From contig JAUYRZ010000116.1 in assembly GCA_030695565.1 (NCBI GenBank), positions 59,669-123,668 on the forward strand: a stretch of 64,000 bases of DNA, read 5' to 3'. The translations under genes and the position numbers were made by a program. The DNA is from Archangium sp. (GTDB lineage: Bacteria; Myxococcota; Myxococcia; Myxococcales; Myxococcaceae). Below, piece after piece: positions 55,844 through 64,000 of this stretch. Positions within the stretch are counted from its first letter, which is position 1, and each line of letters opens with the position of its first letter. Below the pieces are notes generated by a model. It searched no databases and was not told the DNA's origin. It saw only the letters and a program-made list of their open reading frames with translations.

Positions 55844-56631
55844 CCCTTTTACTTTCTTCACGAGCCGCACGCGCTTCGCTCCTGGGAACGATGGTGTTTG
55901 CGGCCCCCGCCTTCGCCCACGGCATGTCTGCGGCGGACAAGCAGGCAATGTTGGAAGGCGGCCTCCTCAGCTACCTGCGCCTTGGCGCGACGCACATGCT
56001 CACGGGCTACGACCATCTCCTGTTCCTGCTGGGGGTCGTCTTCTTCCTCACGAGCGCCCGAGACGTCGTCAAGTTCGTCAGCGTCTTCACGCTCGGCCAC
56101 AGCATCACGCTCATCGTCGCCACGTTCACGGGCATCACCGCCAACTACTTCCTCATCGACGCGGTGATCGCGCTGAGCGTTTGTTACAAGGGCTTCGACA
56201 ACAACGGTCGCTTCACGAGCTACCTCGGGCTGACCGCGCCCAACGTGCTGTACATGGTGTTCGGCTTTGGGCTCATTCACGGGTTCGGCCTCTCGACGCG
56301 CCTGCAGGAGTTGCCGCTGGGCGAGAAGGGATTCGGCATGCTCGCGCGCATCGTCTCGTTCAACGTGGGTGTCGAGTTGGGTCAGGTGGCCGCGCTGCTC
56401 CTGATGGTGCTCGTCCTTTCCGCGTGGAGGCGCCGGGCGAGCTTTCAGGTCTTCAGCCGGGTCGCCAATGACGGTCTCATCGCGGCCGGTCTGCTGCTCT
56501 TCTTGATGCAGCTGCACGGCTACGTGCACTCCGCCTCACCCGAGGAGTTTGGCTTCAACGGCGATGCACACGCCCACGCTCACGAAGAGATGCAACCCGC
56601 CGCACAAGAAGAAGTTCACGACAACCTCTAG
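55840..56631 (+). CDS. HupE/UreJ-family membrane protein
   Basis: A 263-residue protein with six or seven hydrophobic segments and the family motif RLGATHMLTGYDHLLFLLGVVFFLTS, FTLGHSITLIVATF and GLIHGFGLST. The conserved His/Asp residues suggest metal transport, typically nickel or cobalt in HupE and UreJ. A His-rich tail (GDAHAHAHEEM) closes the protein. ATGA coupling to the channel gene places it in the efflux operon. Confidence 0.85.
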
Positions 56632-56634
56632 GAG

Positions 56635-56973
56635 ATGAAAATGTTTCGACTGACTGTGATCACTGCGGTGCTGACGTTGTCCTCTGGCGCGTTTGGGCAC
56701 GAAGGTCACGCACCCAAACCGATGAAGGTGGCTGAGCTGGGTCAAGAAGAAGCCTCGGCCCGGGCTGGTGACGAAGTAAAGCGACTGGTGTCGATCAAGA
56801 AGGTCGACGGTGCTTGGAGCGGCGCTGCCCTCAAGTCCCTCGAGAAGAAGACCACCCACGGAAACTGGGAGTGGGTTGCGACCTTCGAGGCGCCGAACAC
56901 GAAGGAGAAGCTGCTCTTCGTCTTTCTGAAGCCATCGGGCGAATTCGTCGCCGCGAACTTCACCGGAAAGTGA
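56635..56973 (+). CDS. Small periplasmic protein of the metal cluster
   Basis: A 112-residue protein with a signal peptide (FRLTVITAVLTLSSGAFG), a short His motif after cleavage (HEGHAPKP) and a compact domain (DGAWSGAALKSLEKKTTHGNWEWVATFEAPNTKEKLLFVFLKPSGEFVAANF). It may bind metal in the periplasm, as CusF-like chaperones do, but shows no sequence relation to them. Similar small proteins annotated DUF6488 come to mind, unverified. Confidence 0.7.
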   Translation: MKMFRLTVITAVLTLSSGAFGHEGHAPKPMKVAELGQEEASARAGDEVKRLVSIKKVDGAWSGAALKSLEKKTTHGNWEWVATFEAPNTKEKLLFVFLKPSGEFVAANFTGK

Positions 56974-57007
56974 GGAGGGCGTGGCCGTCGCCAAGGGGAG
57001 CGCGCGC

Positions 57008-58048
57008 ATGAGGCCGTTGGTGTCGGGCGTGCTGTTCGCGCTGGCGGCGGCGACCGCCTTCGGCCTGACGATCCCGCTGCTGAGCTGGGCGGGTGCTGGC
57101 GTCGGGCCACTAAGCACGGCGGCGCTGCTCTACCTCGGCGCCAGTCTCGCCTCGCTCGCGCAGAAGCCCTTCGTCCGAGAATCCGGCGCTCCCTTCACTC
57201 GGAGCGCCCTCGTTCCGATGGTGCTGATGTCGCTCGCCGGAGCGGCGGCAGCTCCGGTCGCCTTCGCGTGGGGCATCCAACGCACCGGGCCCGTGACGGG
57301 CGGACTGCTCCTCAACCTCGAAGCCATCTGGACGGTGCTGCTCGCCCGTGTGGTTTGGCGCGAGCACCTCGGGCGCCGCGTGCTGGTCGCTCTGGCGCTG
57401 ATGACCGCCGGAGGTGTGCTGCTCTCGAGCGGTGGGCGAGGAGAAGCGGGCTGGAGCCTCGTGGGCGTGCTTTGCGTGCTGCTCGCCACCATCGCGTGGG
57501 CCATCGACAACACCATCGCCCGCCGACTCGCCGAACTGCGCCCCTTGACCGTGGTGATGGCCAAGGGTGCGCTGGGCGCGGCGCTGACCCTCGGCCTGGC
57601 GGTCGCGCTGGAAGAACCCCTGCCGGCCCTGTGGCGCGTTGGTGCGCTGCTCTTGGCGGGAGCGACCGGCTACGGGCTCAGCCTGCGCCTCTACCTGCTG
57701 GCGCAACGCCGCATCGGCGCGGCACGCACCGCTTCGGTCTTCGCGCTCGCGCCATTCCTGGGAGCGGCGGTGGGTTTGTTCATCGCGCCACAGCAGTTGA
57801 GCTGGAGCACCGCAGTGGCTGCCCTGCTGTTCATCGCGGGGGTGGTGCTGCATGCGTCAGAGCGGCACGAACACGCGCATCAGCATCCCCCCCTGGAGCA
57901 CGAGCACGCCCACCGGCACGACGACGGGCACCACAGCCACGTTCACGACGAGCCGGTTGCGGGAGAGCACTCGCACCCGCATTCGCACGAAGTGCTCGAG
58001 CACGAACACGAGCACGCCGACGACGTGCATCATGGGCACTCACACTGA
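57008..58048 (+). CDS. EamA/DMT-family exporter with His-rich tail
   Basis: A 346-residue transporter with ten hydrophobic segments in two EamA repeats (LLSWAGAGVGPLSTAALLYLGASL and AIDNTIARRLAELRPLTVVMAKGALG). ATG 57008 has GGGGAG seven bases upstream; GTG 56981 is less likely. The last 65 residues contain 24 His with many Asp and Glu, a metal-buffering tail. DMT proteins export metabolites or small ions; metal export is inferred from the tail and position. Confidence 0.85.
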   Translation: MRPLVSGVLFALAAATAFGLTIPLLSWAGAGVGPLSTAALLYLGASLASLAQKPFVRESGAPFTRSALVPMVLMSLAGAAAAPVAFAWGIQRTGPVTGGLLLNLEAIWTVLLARVVWREHLGRRVLVALALMTAGGVLLSSGGRGEAGWSLVGVLCVLLATIAWAIDNTIARRLAELRPLTVVMAKGALGAALTLGLAVALEEPLPALWRVGALLLAGATGYGLSLRLYLLAQRRIGAARTASVFALAPFLGAAVGLFIAPQQLSWSTAVAALLFIAGVVLHASERHEHAHQHPPLEHEHAHRHDDGHHSHVHDEPVAGEHSHPHSHEVLEHEHEHADDVHHGHSH

Positions 58049-58105
58049 ACTATCTGTGGGCGCCGATGCCACCGTCGGGCCGGGTGCTGCGCTTCGACGA
58101 CTGAC

Positions 58106-58125
58106 CCTCAGTGAGTGTACTGAGG
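58106..58125. terminator. Hairpin between convergent genes
   Basis: CCTCAGT-gagtgt-ACTGAGG, a perfect 7-bp stem without U tract, lies between the exporter gene and the convergent superoxide-dismutase gene and may end transcription of either. Confidence 0.4.
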
Positions 58126-58130
58126 AGCGA

Positions 58131-58812
58131 TCATCGGCCCAGCGCACCGAGCGCGGCGCGAGCCATTTCGTATCTCCGCTCCACCTCTTCCCACTTCAGG
58201 TTGGCGAAGAAGGCGTCGACGTACTTGGCCGCCGCCGCCCCGTAGTCCAGCGCGTAGGAGTGCTCGTACATGTCGAGCACCAGCAGGGGAATCGTTCCCG
58301 CTGGGGCTTGGGTATGGTTGCCGCTCCACGCGGTGAGCAACTCGCCCGTCATTGTGTGCAGGCCGAGAATCGCCCAGCCGCTCCCGCCGCTGAGCGAGAG
58401 GGCCGTCGCGCGAAAGGCCTGCTCCCAGGTGCCGGGCAAGGCTTTGGCGAGCGCTCCGCTCTGCTTTCCATCACCACCGAGGTTGCCGAAGTACCATTCG
58501 TGCAGCGTCATCGAGTTGTGGAAGAGCAGCGCCCGCTCCCGCAGACCGCTGACCAGCGCCGGGAGCGCGTCGGGCTTCAGGCGGGCGAGCTCCTCCTCGA
58601 CCTTGCCGAGGTTCTTCACGGCGCCGCCGTAGTTGTTGGCGTGGTGCGAGGTGAGCAGCCTCTCGGAAAGGCCCTTGAGCTTCGCGGGGTCGAACGGAAG
58701 CGGCTTCACCAGCCGCGAAGGAGTCGCAGCCGCGACCCCCCGTATCGGGAGAGGTGGCCCCGAGGAACAGCGGAGTGACGACGGCGGCGGAGAGGAGTTC
58801 GCGGCGATTCAT
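58131..58812 (-). pseudogene. Tat-exported Fe/Mn superoxide dismutase gene broken by one extra base
   Basis: ATG 58812 begins a Tat signal (MNRRELLSAAVVTPLFLGATSPDTG), but the frame fails at a C6 run (58736-58741; G6 in the mRNA). With five G the frame continues ...DTGVAAATPSRLVKPLPFDPAKLKGLSERLL into a complete dismutase ending at 58131. Metal ligands are visible: TSHHANNYGG, HNSMTLHEWYFGNLGG and DMYEHSYALDY. The intact downstream part could start at GTG 58709 without export. The span of 682 bases is 3n+1, matching one inserted base. Sequencing error, slipped-strand switching or decay are all possible. Confidence 0.75.
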
Positions 58813-58916
58813 GTGAGGCCTTTCTGGTGCATTCGAGGCTAGGAAGTTCCACGACGCCAGGCTGGAGGGCGGCAATCAAGAAGCGCCGACATCGCTCCGC
58901 GAGGCGCAATGAAGTG

Positions 58917-58953
58917 AAATGGGCCACATAAATGTAAACTATGTGGCCCATTT
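58917..58953. repeat. Perfect 14-bp inverted repeat; candidate right end of the island
   Basis: AAATGGGCCACATA (58917-58930), spacer AATGTAAAC, TATGTGGCCCATTT (58940-58953). As RNA it forms a strong hairpin that could end minus-strand transcription from the M6 protease gene. As DNA it resembles a recombinase core site with two arms and a central spacer, and spacer plus right arm share ATGTAAACTAnnnGGCCnAT with 45081-45100. Confidence 0.6.
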
Positions 58954-59003
58954 CTCCTGGGTGCTTTCGGGCTTGGTTGATGCGGCGTCGCCCTTCCCGT
59001 CGG

Positions 59004-61343
59004 TCACTTCGAAAGACTCACCGCCAACGAGGTCGCCTGGCGGAAGGCCTCGATGGCCGCGAGTTGGTTGTGCGCCAGAAGGGCCGCCTGACCTGCGGCG
59101 ATGAAGCTGGCGATCTCGACGAGCGTCCTCACCTGACTGGGCTTCGGCGAAGGAATGGCGGCCACCGCTTTTGCGTAGGCCGCGTTCGCGATGGCTTCGG
59201 CTGAGAGACCCAGGAGGTCTTTGAGCTGGCCCAGGTCGCCCGCTCCGGCCGCTTCGGCGATTAGCAGCTTCGAGACCGCCGTCCTGAGCTTGGTGAGGGC
59301 GCTCACCGGATCGCCCGCCGCGAGCTTGTCGTCTGCGCCGTTGGAGGACGCGCCATTGTGGTTGCCGATCAGCTCGTCGCGCCCGGCCTCGAGCGTCGAC
59401 CTGACGCTCGCGCTCGTCGCCGTTGCGATGCGCGCGGTGAGCTGGTCTGCGACCCTCTGAATCGTCCCCCGGGTCGAGAGCACCTCGTACACGACGGTGG
59501 ACGTCGAAGCCGCCAGCGCGCCCACCCGCGGCGTGGTGATGGTCAGCGAATACGCTCCAGGCGCGAGCGTGAGCACCGGAGCCGTCGCGGTCGCCACGCC
59601 ATTCGCGTCTGTCGTGGCGGTGAGCACGAGGACGGTGCCTCCTGGCCCGGTGAGCGTGAACGTCACCACGATGCCAGGCAGCCCTGCCGTGGGATCGTCT
59701 TCCGCCACCAGGCGCACCTGGAAGGTCGGTTGACTGCTCGCCGGGGCCACCGCGAGCAGGTCTGCGAGCCCGAACCGCGTCGACCGGAGCACGACCTCGA
59801 CACTCAGCGGCGACTCCGACGCCAACGACGGGTTTGACTGGCTGTGTGCGCGGACCGCGATGTCGTAGACGCCGACCGCCGCGTTCGCATCGGGCGTGAG
59901 CGTCACCTGCGCGAAGTTTGCTTCGCCAGCGCACAGAATGCGAAGGCCAGGAGACATCGTCCAACCTGCCGGCAGACTCGAAGGCTCGACGAGAAAGGTG
60001 TCGCAGCCGGTCTCGCCCGTGTTCCGAAGCTCTGGCACGTTGAAGACGTTGGCGCCCCCGGCCGTGACTTTGAGGGGCGCCGCGCTGTCGAGCGCATAGG
60101 TGTCGACGAGCACACCGGGGCCGCGAACGTCGAAGTACGCGCGGATCACTTCGCCGCGCCGGCCGATGGCGCGCACCGCCAGGTTCGAGGGCGTGCCGTC
60201 GATCCACGCCGACTGCATCGTGCGCTGTGGCGCGGTCGCATCGCTCGCGTCCCAGCACGCGGCCGAGGCCGTCGGCCGCACCAGTTCAAGGGGCGTGCTG
60301 ATGCCCAGGGCCGCGTCGGCGATACGCCAAATCACGAGGCCGTCGTCGCCCACACCGCGATCGTAGGTTCCCGCCGTGGGCCTGCGATTCTCGATCATGA
60401 AGTAGTCGTCTGTGCCGTGATCAGGATCGTAGAGAAGGAACGCATCGCCCGTCGTGTCGGCACGGCGCACTTCGAAGTACCCGTCGTGATCGACGACCGT
60501 CGGCGTGATCCACCCCCAATGCATCTTGTTCCAGGCGTTCGGCGCCCAAAGCTGGGTGTCTTGCGCGCTGCAGGTGGCCGCGCCGATGTCGAACTTCCCC
60601 ACGTCGAACCCGTAGAGGTCGACCATGTCGAGCGCGACGTGGGCGTTCTCGTGAATGATGGTGATCAGGTTGGTGGCGGTGTTGTTCATCGCCACCAGCA
60701 GCCCGCTGAGATTGACTCCGTCGAGCGAGAGGGCGTTCACGCCGCGGGCGATGCCGCACCCCTCCCAGAAGGCAGTCTCAGGCGCGGCCTCGAGCACGTT
60801 GATGATGAGTTCCATGTTGCTCAGCGAGCCGTTTCCGTCGCTGTCGAAGCTCGAAAAGTCGACGTCAGGATCGGCGAGCTGAATCAGCCGCTTGTTCCGC
60901 TCTTCTGACGTCAGCAAGAAGAAGGCGGCTTTGGTGCCCGGCACGCTCACCTGCACGATGCCGTCGTAGGCGGTGCCCTGCGTCTCTGCAGCTGGAAACA
61001 GGAAGAGCTTGTTGAACGAAAGCCGACGGTAATAGTCGCCGACGCTGGGGAAGGTGATGCTCGGAAAGCCCGTGCCGAAGAAGCGGTTCGCGACGAACGC
61101 ACCATCCCAACCGGGCGGATAGTCGACGTCGTCCCAACGCGGATAGATGACGAGGATGGGCCGGTCTTCGTTGCCGCCCGTCGGGCTCGAGCGGATGTCG
61201 CCGTGCGGGTTTGAGGGATGCGCGAAGTCGAACGGTGGATGCGGGTAGTCGGCTGCGCGCGCCTCCCCTCCGAGCCCGAACAGACGAACAGTCGTGACCA
61301 TGAGGACGACGGCCACTGCGCGAACGACGCTGTGCTTTTTCAT
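59004..61343 (-). CDS. Secreted M6-family metalloprotease
   Basis: A 779-residue protein from ATG 61343 with GGGGGAG upstream and a signal peptide (VVRAVAVVLMVTTVRLFGLGGEARA). The zinc motif HENAH occurs in NLITIIHENAHVALDMVDLYG at about residue 235, followed by the third-ligand region. A calcium-binding EF-type loop DSDGNGSLSNMEL lies near 170. The C-terminal 350 residues comprise Ig-like domains and an Ala-rich helical domain with repeated LTKLRTAVSKLL-type sequence. Predatory myxobacteria secrete such proteases; the target is unknown. Confidence 0.87.
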   Translation of the reverse strand: MKKHSVVRAVAVVLMVTTVRLFGLGGEARAADYPHPPFDFAHPSNPHGDIRSSPTGGNEDRPILVIYPRWDDVDYPPGWDGAFVANRFFGTGFPSITFPSVGDYYRRLSFNKLFLFPAAETQGTAYDGIVQVSVPGTKAAFFLLTSEERNKRLIQLADPDVDFSSFDSDGNGSLSNMELIINVLEAAPETAFWEGCGIARGVNALSLDGVNLSGLLVAMNNTATNLITIIHENAHVALDMVDLYGFDVGKFDIGAATCSAQDTQLWAPNAWNKMHWGWITPTVVDHDGYFEVRRADTTGDAFLLYDPDHGTDDYFMIENRRPTAGTYDRGVGDDGLVIWRIADAALGISTPLELVRPTASAACWDASDATAPQRTMQSAWIDGTPSNLAVRAIGRRGEVIRAYFDVRGPGVLVDTYALDSAAPLKVTAGGANVFNVPELRNTGETGCDTFLVEPSSLPAGWTMSPGLRILCAGEANFAQVTLTPDANAAVGVYDIAVRAHSQSNPSLASESPLSVEVVLRSTRFGLADLLAVAPASSQPTFQVRLVAEDDPTAGLPGIVVTFTLTGPGGTVLVLTATTDANGVATATAPVLTLAPGAYSLTITTPRVGALAASTSTVVYEVLSTRGTIQRVADQLTARIATATSASVRSTLEAGRDELIGNHNGASSNGADDKLAAGDPVSALTKLRTAVSKLLIAEAAGAGDLGQLKDLLGLSAEAIANAAYAKAVAAIPSPKPSQVRTLVEIASFIAAGQAALLAHNQLAAIEAFRQATSLAVSLSK

Positions 61344-61426
61344 GACTCCCCCGGGGAATCTCAAGCAATGCGCGCGCCAGTAACGTCACCGATTCGAAGC
61401 CCCAAACCTGGGTGCAGCCGCCTCGC

Positions 61427-62602
61427 TCAGGGCGACGTCGTCAGGAAGAACAGATTGCTGCTCCGGGCGGTCAACAGCACGAAGCCGCCGAGCGTGGGCA
61501 GGTAGCGGAAGCGTTTGTTGATCCCCGCGCCCACCGACACGCTCGGCATCCCCGTGACGGACAACACGCTCAGCTCCCACACCGTGCCGGCGTTCGGGGT
61601 GATCACGTAGACCTTCCCGGTCTCCACGCCGCTGTAGAACAAGAACCGATCGTTCGCCGCGTCGTAGTCCATGCCTGCGTAGTTGGGCTGCGCCGTGGTG
61701 AACTCGGTCAGCGCCTGGCTCGGGTTGAACGTGATGGTGACCGAGTTGCCGGTCTGCGTATCGAGCAGCCGCGCGTTGACGCCCAGGTTCAAGTCGTAGC
61801 CCTGCCCGTCGCCGTACTGCAGGTTGAAGATGGCGTGGCGCGACGGCGCGGTCGCTTGCGGAAATCGGCCCAGACCGGGGCCCGTGCCAGGCGGGCTCCA
61901 CATCAACGACGCCGGATCGAAGCGCTGCCCCACCGAGGTCCACACCCGCCCCTCCCCGTCCACCTCGACGGCGTACGCGCTGAACGGAGTGATGTCCGGG
62001 AACGTCATCCTCGGTAGCCACTCGTTGGTGGTCAGATCGAAGAGGTCCATCCCCGGGCCGGTGGGCGTGCCCCCTCCGTAGCCAAACCGGCACCCACCGA
62101 GCAGCACCGCGTTGCGCGCCGGCAGATAGTGAAGGTGCTGGTAGAGGTGACGCGAAGTCGGCAACCCATCGGCGTAGTAGAGGACGTCGGTTTGAACCGA
62201 CGCGCTCGGCGCCTTGCGCAGCACCCACGCCGGCGCGTCATTCATGAGCGAGATGCTCACCACCCGGTTGTCGCTGCTGTCGCTGTGCCCCCCTGACGCC
62301 GCGATGTAGAGCTCGCCGGTCGCCTTGTTCTCCGCGAGCGCGCCCCACGCGTCGATGGCCGCTCCGCCTGCTCCGCTGGTGTTGGGAACTTCGATCCACT
62401 GGTGGGTGCCGGCATCGCGCCGCCACGCCGGCAGGTTCGCAGCGCTGCCTCCGCCGCCACCGGTCCCGGCGCCGCCACCACTCGCCGAGCCACCGCCCTC
62501 CCCTCCGGCCGAACCGCTGTCAGCAGCACATTGTGGACAGTCGACGTTCCCGGTGCAGGCGATGATCAAAAACGCGGCGACGATCACGAGAGCTGAACGC
62601 AC
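61427..62602 (-). CDS. Kelch/propeller-like lipoprotein
   Basis: A 391-residue lipoprotein (VIVAAFLIIAC) with a Gly/Ser-rich linker (about residues 30-55) and repeated blades such as ELYIAASGGHSDSSDNRVVSISL, AVLLGGCRFGYGGGTPTGPGMDLFDLTTNEWLPRMT and RFLFYSGVETGKVYVITPNAGTVWEL, resembling a kelch or galactose-oxidase beta-propeller. No copper ligands assigned. It is probably surface-exposed. Confidence 0.75.
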   Translation of the reverse strand: MRSALVIVAAFLIIACTGNVDCPQCAADSGSAGGEGGGSASGGGAGTGGGGGSAANLPAWRRDAGTHQWIEVPNTSGAGGAAIDAWGALAENKATGELYIAASGGHSDSSDNRVVSISLMNDAPAWVLRKAPSASVQTDVLYYADGLPTSRHLYQHLHYLPARNAVLLGGCRFGYGGGTPTGPGMDLFDLTTNEWLPRMTFPDITPFSAYAVEVDGEGRVWTSVGQRFDPASLMWSPPGTGPGLGRFPQATAPSRHAIFNLQYGDGQGYDLNLGVNARLLDTQTGNSVTITFNPSQALTEFTTAQPNYAGMDYDAANDRFLFYSGVETGKVYVITPNAGTVWELSVLSVTGMPSVSVGAGINKRFRYLPTLGGFVLLTARSSNLFFLTTSP

Positions 62603-62611
62603 TCGCGCCTT

Positions 62612-62890
62612 CTATCTGGTTGGTGTCGAAACGGGCACTGGGCCGCGCCGGTTCTTCCGCACGATCGCCAGCACGATCAGGCCATAAGCCACCAACCTCA
62701 CCAGGTAACACAGCGGCTCGAACTCACTGCCGAACGAAACGGCCAGCGCGATCCGGTTCATGGCCTCGAGCCAGAACGACAGCGCGAAGAAGAGGAAGAA
62801 CTGATCGCGCGTGCGCCGCCAGAAGCGAAAGAAGAACAGCCCCACCACGAACGATCCGGCCGCGATGGCCCCCATGAGCATTTCGTTCAT
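62612..62890 (-). CDS. Small membrane protein, DUF5985-like
   Basis: A 92-residue protein with three hydrophobic segments (LMGAIAAGSFVVGLFFFRFW, FFLFFALSFWLEAMNRIALAV, LVRLVAYGLIVLAIV) and the RRTRDQFFLFFALSFWLEAMNR block typical of DUF5985-type proteins. It is two bases downstream of a related gene, forming a pair. Confidence 0.75.
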   Translation of the reverse strand: MNEMLMGAIAAGSFVVGLFFFRFWRRTRDQFFLFFALSFWLEAMNRIALAVSFGSEFEPLCYLVRLVAYGLIVLAIVRKNRRGPVPVSTPTR

Positions 62891-62892
62891 GG

Positions 62893-63153
62893 CTACTCCT
62901 CCTCCCAGACCAACCCGTAGATCAGCAGCATCACCGCGGCCAGGCCGGCGGCCAGTCGCCAGGTGCTCAGGTCACGCTCGACGGGGAACACCACCTTGTC
63001 GACGACCAGGAGAAAGTTGTTCACCGTCATGCAGGCGAAACACAGCGCGCTCCAGAAGAGAAGGCGGTGCTGGCTCGCACGCCAACTGCGGAACAGCAGC
63101 ACGAAGCAGGCGAGGCTGGTCAGGGCGCACAGCGAATAGACGATGGCGGCCAT
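62893..63153 (-). CDS. Small membrane protein, DUF5985-like
   Basis: An 86-residue protein with three membrane segments (VYSLCALTSLACFVLLFRSW, LLFWSALCFACMTVNNFLLVV, AAGLAAVMLLIYGLVW). Size and topology match the following gene, so the two may form a hetero-oligomer. It starts one base after the winged-helix gene stop, consistent with one operon. Function unknown. Confidence 0.75.
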   Translation of the reverse strand: MAAIVYSLCALTSLACFVLLFRSWRASQHRLLFWSALCFACMTVNNFLLVVDKVVFPVERDLSTWRLAAGLAAVMLLIYGLVWEEE

Positions 63154-63154
63154 G

Positions 63155-63538
63155 TCAGGAGTCCTTTTTCCAAAGGAACGCGTCCGCGAACTGCTGCGCC
63201 TTCCGCTCGCCGCGGGAATGAATGAGGTCGCTCACGCCGACGACGTCGACGGTGTAGCGCGCTGCCAGTGCAGCAATCATCGACGCGAGCTCGTCGGTCG
63301 ACGGCGCGTAGCGCGCAGCTCCGTCAGGGTCGGCTCGAGTGAGGCCGGCTCCCTGCAGATTCTCCAACAGGTCGGCGGCCTGCTGTTCCGGAAGGTAGAG
63401 CCTCCGGGCCACGTCGGCTGCGCTCCAGCCGCGCCCCGCTTCCGCGCGCAGCAGCAGCACTGCCTCGAGGTAGGGCACCGAGGGAATGCTCGTGAGAATG
63501 AATCGCCGCAGCTCGGGCGCCAACTCGGCGCGTCTCAC
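63155..63538 (-). CDS. Winged-helix-like protein
   Basis: GTG 63538 gives 127 residues (MRRAELAPELRRFILTSIPSVPYLEAVLLLRAEAG...). GWSAADVARRLYLPEQQAADLLENLQGAGLTRADPDGAARYAP looks like a winged helix with helix-turn-helix and wing, followed by a helical tail. The residues further upstream in the same frame lack coding character. It probably regulates, or is part of, the two-gene DUF5985-like unit that follows. Confidence 0.65.
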   Translation of the reverse strand: MRRAELAPELRRFILTSIPSVPYLEAVLLLRAEAGRGWSAADVARRLYLPEQQAADLLENLQGAGLTRADPDGAARYAPSTDELASMIAALAARYTVDVVGVSDLIHSRGERKAQQFADAFLWKKDS

Positions 63539-63615
63539 CGCGGCCTCGAGGAGGCCCGCATGACCCTCACGGCCATAGCAAGAAGACCCGAGCTGTGGCG
63601 CAGGGAAGCACGGCG

Positions 63616-63978
63616 TTACGAAACGGCTACGAGCGCGGCGGCCAGGTCGGCCCAGAGATCTTCGACGTTCTCGACCGCTGCCACCCCCGCCATTCCTGAC
63701 GCGAATGAGATCGACTGGCCCCCTTCCAGCAGGCCCACGATCTCCTCGAGGGCCTCCCACGTGAGTACGACCGTTCCGGTCGGTGGGGGCTCATTTCGGG
63801 CTCCAAGGTAGCCGAGACCGGAAGGTGTGAACCCGCACATCACAGGCTGCGGCGACGTGTGGCCTCGCAAGCCACCTTGCGATCGCGCAACCACCCGGCC
63901 CTTCGCGGAGAGCCTGCTGGCGCGCTGATTGCTCAAGGGCGCTGCACCCGCAGTACTTCCCCGAAAGGACTCACCCAT
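63616..63978 (-). pseudogene. Internally deleted Cys/Met-metabolism PLP-enzyme remnant
   Basis: A 120-residue frame. LTWEALEEIVGLLEGGQSISFASGMAGVAAV matches the N-terminal part of cystathionine gamma-synthase/lyase-type enzymes (LEGG...FASGMAA), and the next residues ENVEDLWADLAAALVA match their C-terminus (GxEDxEDLxxDLxxAL). The roughly 280 residues between, with the PLP-binding Lys, are missing. The fusion is in frame, as from a deletion. Confidence 0.5.
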
Positions 63979-64000
63979 GTCGATTCGAATTGGTTCCCGT

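Noticed and set aside
57857..58039. Hydrophobic minus-strand frame opposite the His-rich tail
   Set aside because: His codons CAC/CAT read as Val/Met on the other strand, which explains the apparent membrane protein.

Overview
The window is GC-rich chromosomal DNA, very probably from a member of the Myxococcota (myxobacteria). This is inferred from the gene order tilS-ftsH-folP-glmM, pdxJ-nnrD-tsaE and era-der-YfgM-like-BamB-like, from the many predicted lipoproteins of unknown function, and from tandem small proteins of a type I associate with Myxococcales. No rRNA, tRNA or CRISPR array was recognised.

Layout. 1-9.8 kb: cell-envelope genes (an inner-membrane protein cut by the window edge, a ChaN-type haem-binding protein, a TonB-dependent receptor coupled to a 5'-nucleotidase-type lipoprotein, two tandem small regulator-like proteins, a large surface lipoprotein). 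9.8-10.1 kb: an intergenic region with a well-supported candidate small RNA on the minus strand. 10.1-23.1 kb: housekeeping genes for tRNA modification, proteolysis, folate, peptidoglycan precursors, vitamin B6, NAD(P)H repair and t6A modification, interspersed with hydrolases and uncharacterised proteins. 23-28.4 kb: a minus-strand run with an epoxide-hydrolase-like enzyme, a class II glutamine amidotransferase and the histidine-utilisation genes hutI and hutU. 28.4-35.6 kb: small lipoproteins, a Tim44-like/zinc-ribbon/TerB-like fusion, acyl-CoA enzymes flanking a VapBC-type toxin-antitoxin pair, and rnc. 35.7-44.5 kb: three consecutive cyclophilins, era, der, outer-membrane-assembly-type proteins, a Nudix hydrolase, a chromate-transporter gene split by a palindromic repeat, and a YprB-like nuclease.

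45-59 kb looks like an acquired island. Two overlapping tyrosine-recombinase genes and a small cysteine-containing protein lie at the left end. A metal-resistance cluster follows: a BlaI/MecI-type repressor, an M56 (BlaR1-like) membrane protease with a His/Cys-rich loop, a three-part heavy-metal RND efflux pump of the divalent-cation type, a HupE/UreJ-type membrane protein, a small periplasmic protein, a DMT-family exporter with a 24-histidine tail, and a Tat-signal superoxide dismutase gene broken by one extra base. The sequence ATGTAAACTAnnnGGCCnAT occurs in the same orientation beside the recombinases and again just past the dismutase, inside a perfect 14-bp inverted repeat; these may be the ends of the island. 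59-64 kb returns to minus-strand envelope genes: an M6 metalloprotease, a propeller-like lipoprotein, two small DUF5985-like membrane proteins, a winged-helix-like protein and an internally deleted PLP-enzyme remnant.

A dispersed palindromic repeat (CCCTCACCCCGACCCTCTCCC ... GGGAGAGGG) occurs at seven places. It sits inside the TonB-receptor gene (encoding PHPNPLP...GEG), at the nnrless gene borders after glmM, rnc and an uncharacterised gene, upstream of the amidotransferase, across the mutT/chrA junction, and in the middle of chrA, where it shifts the frame.
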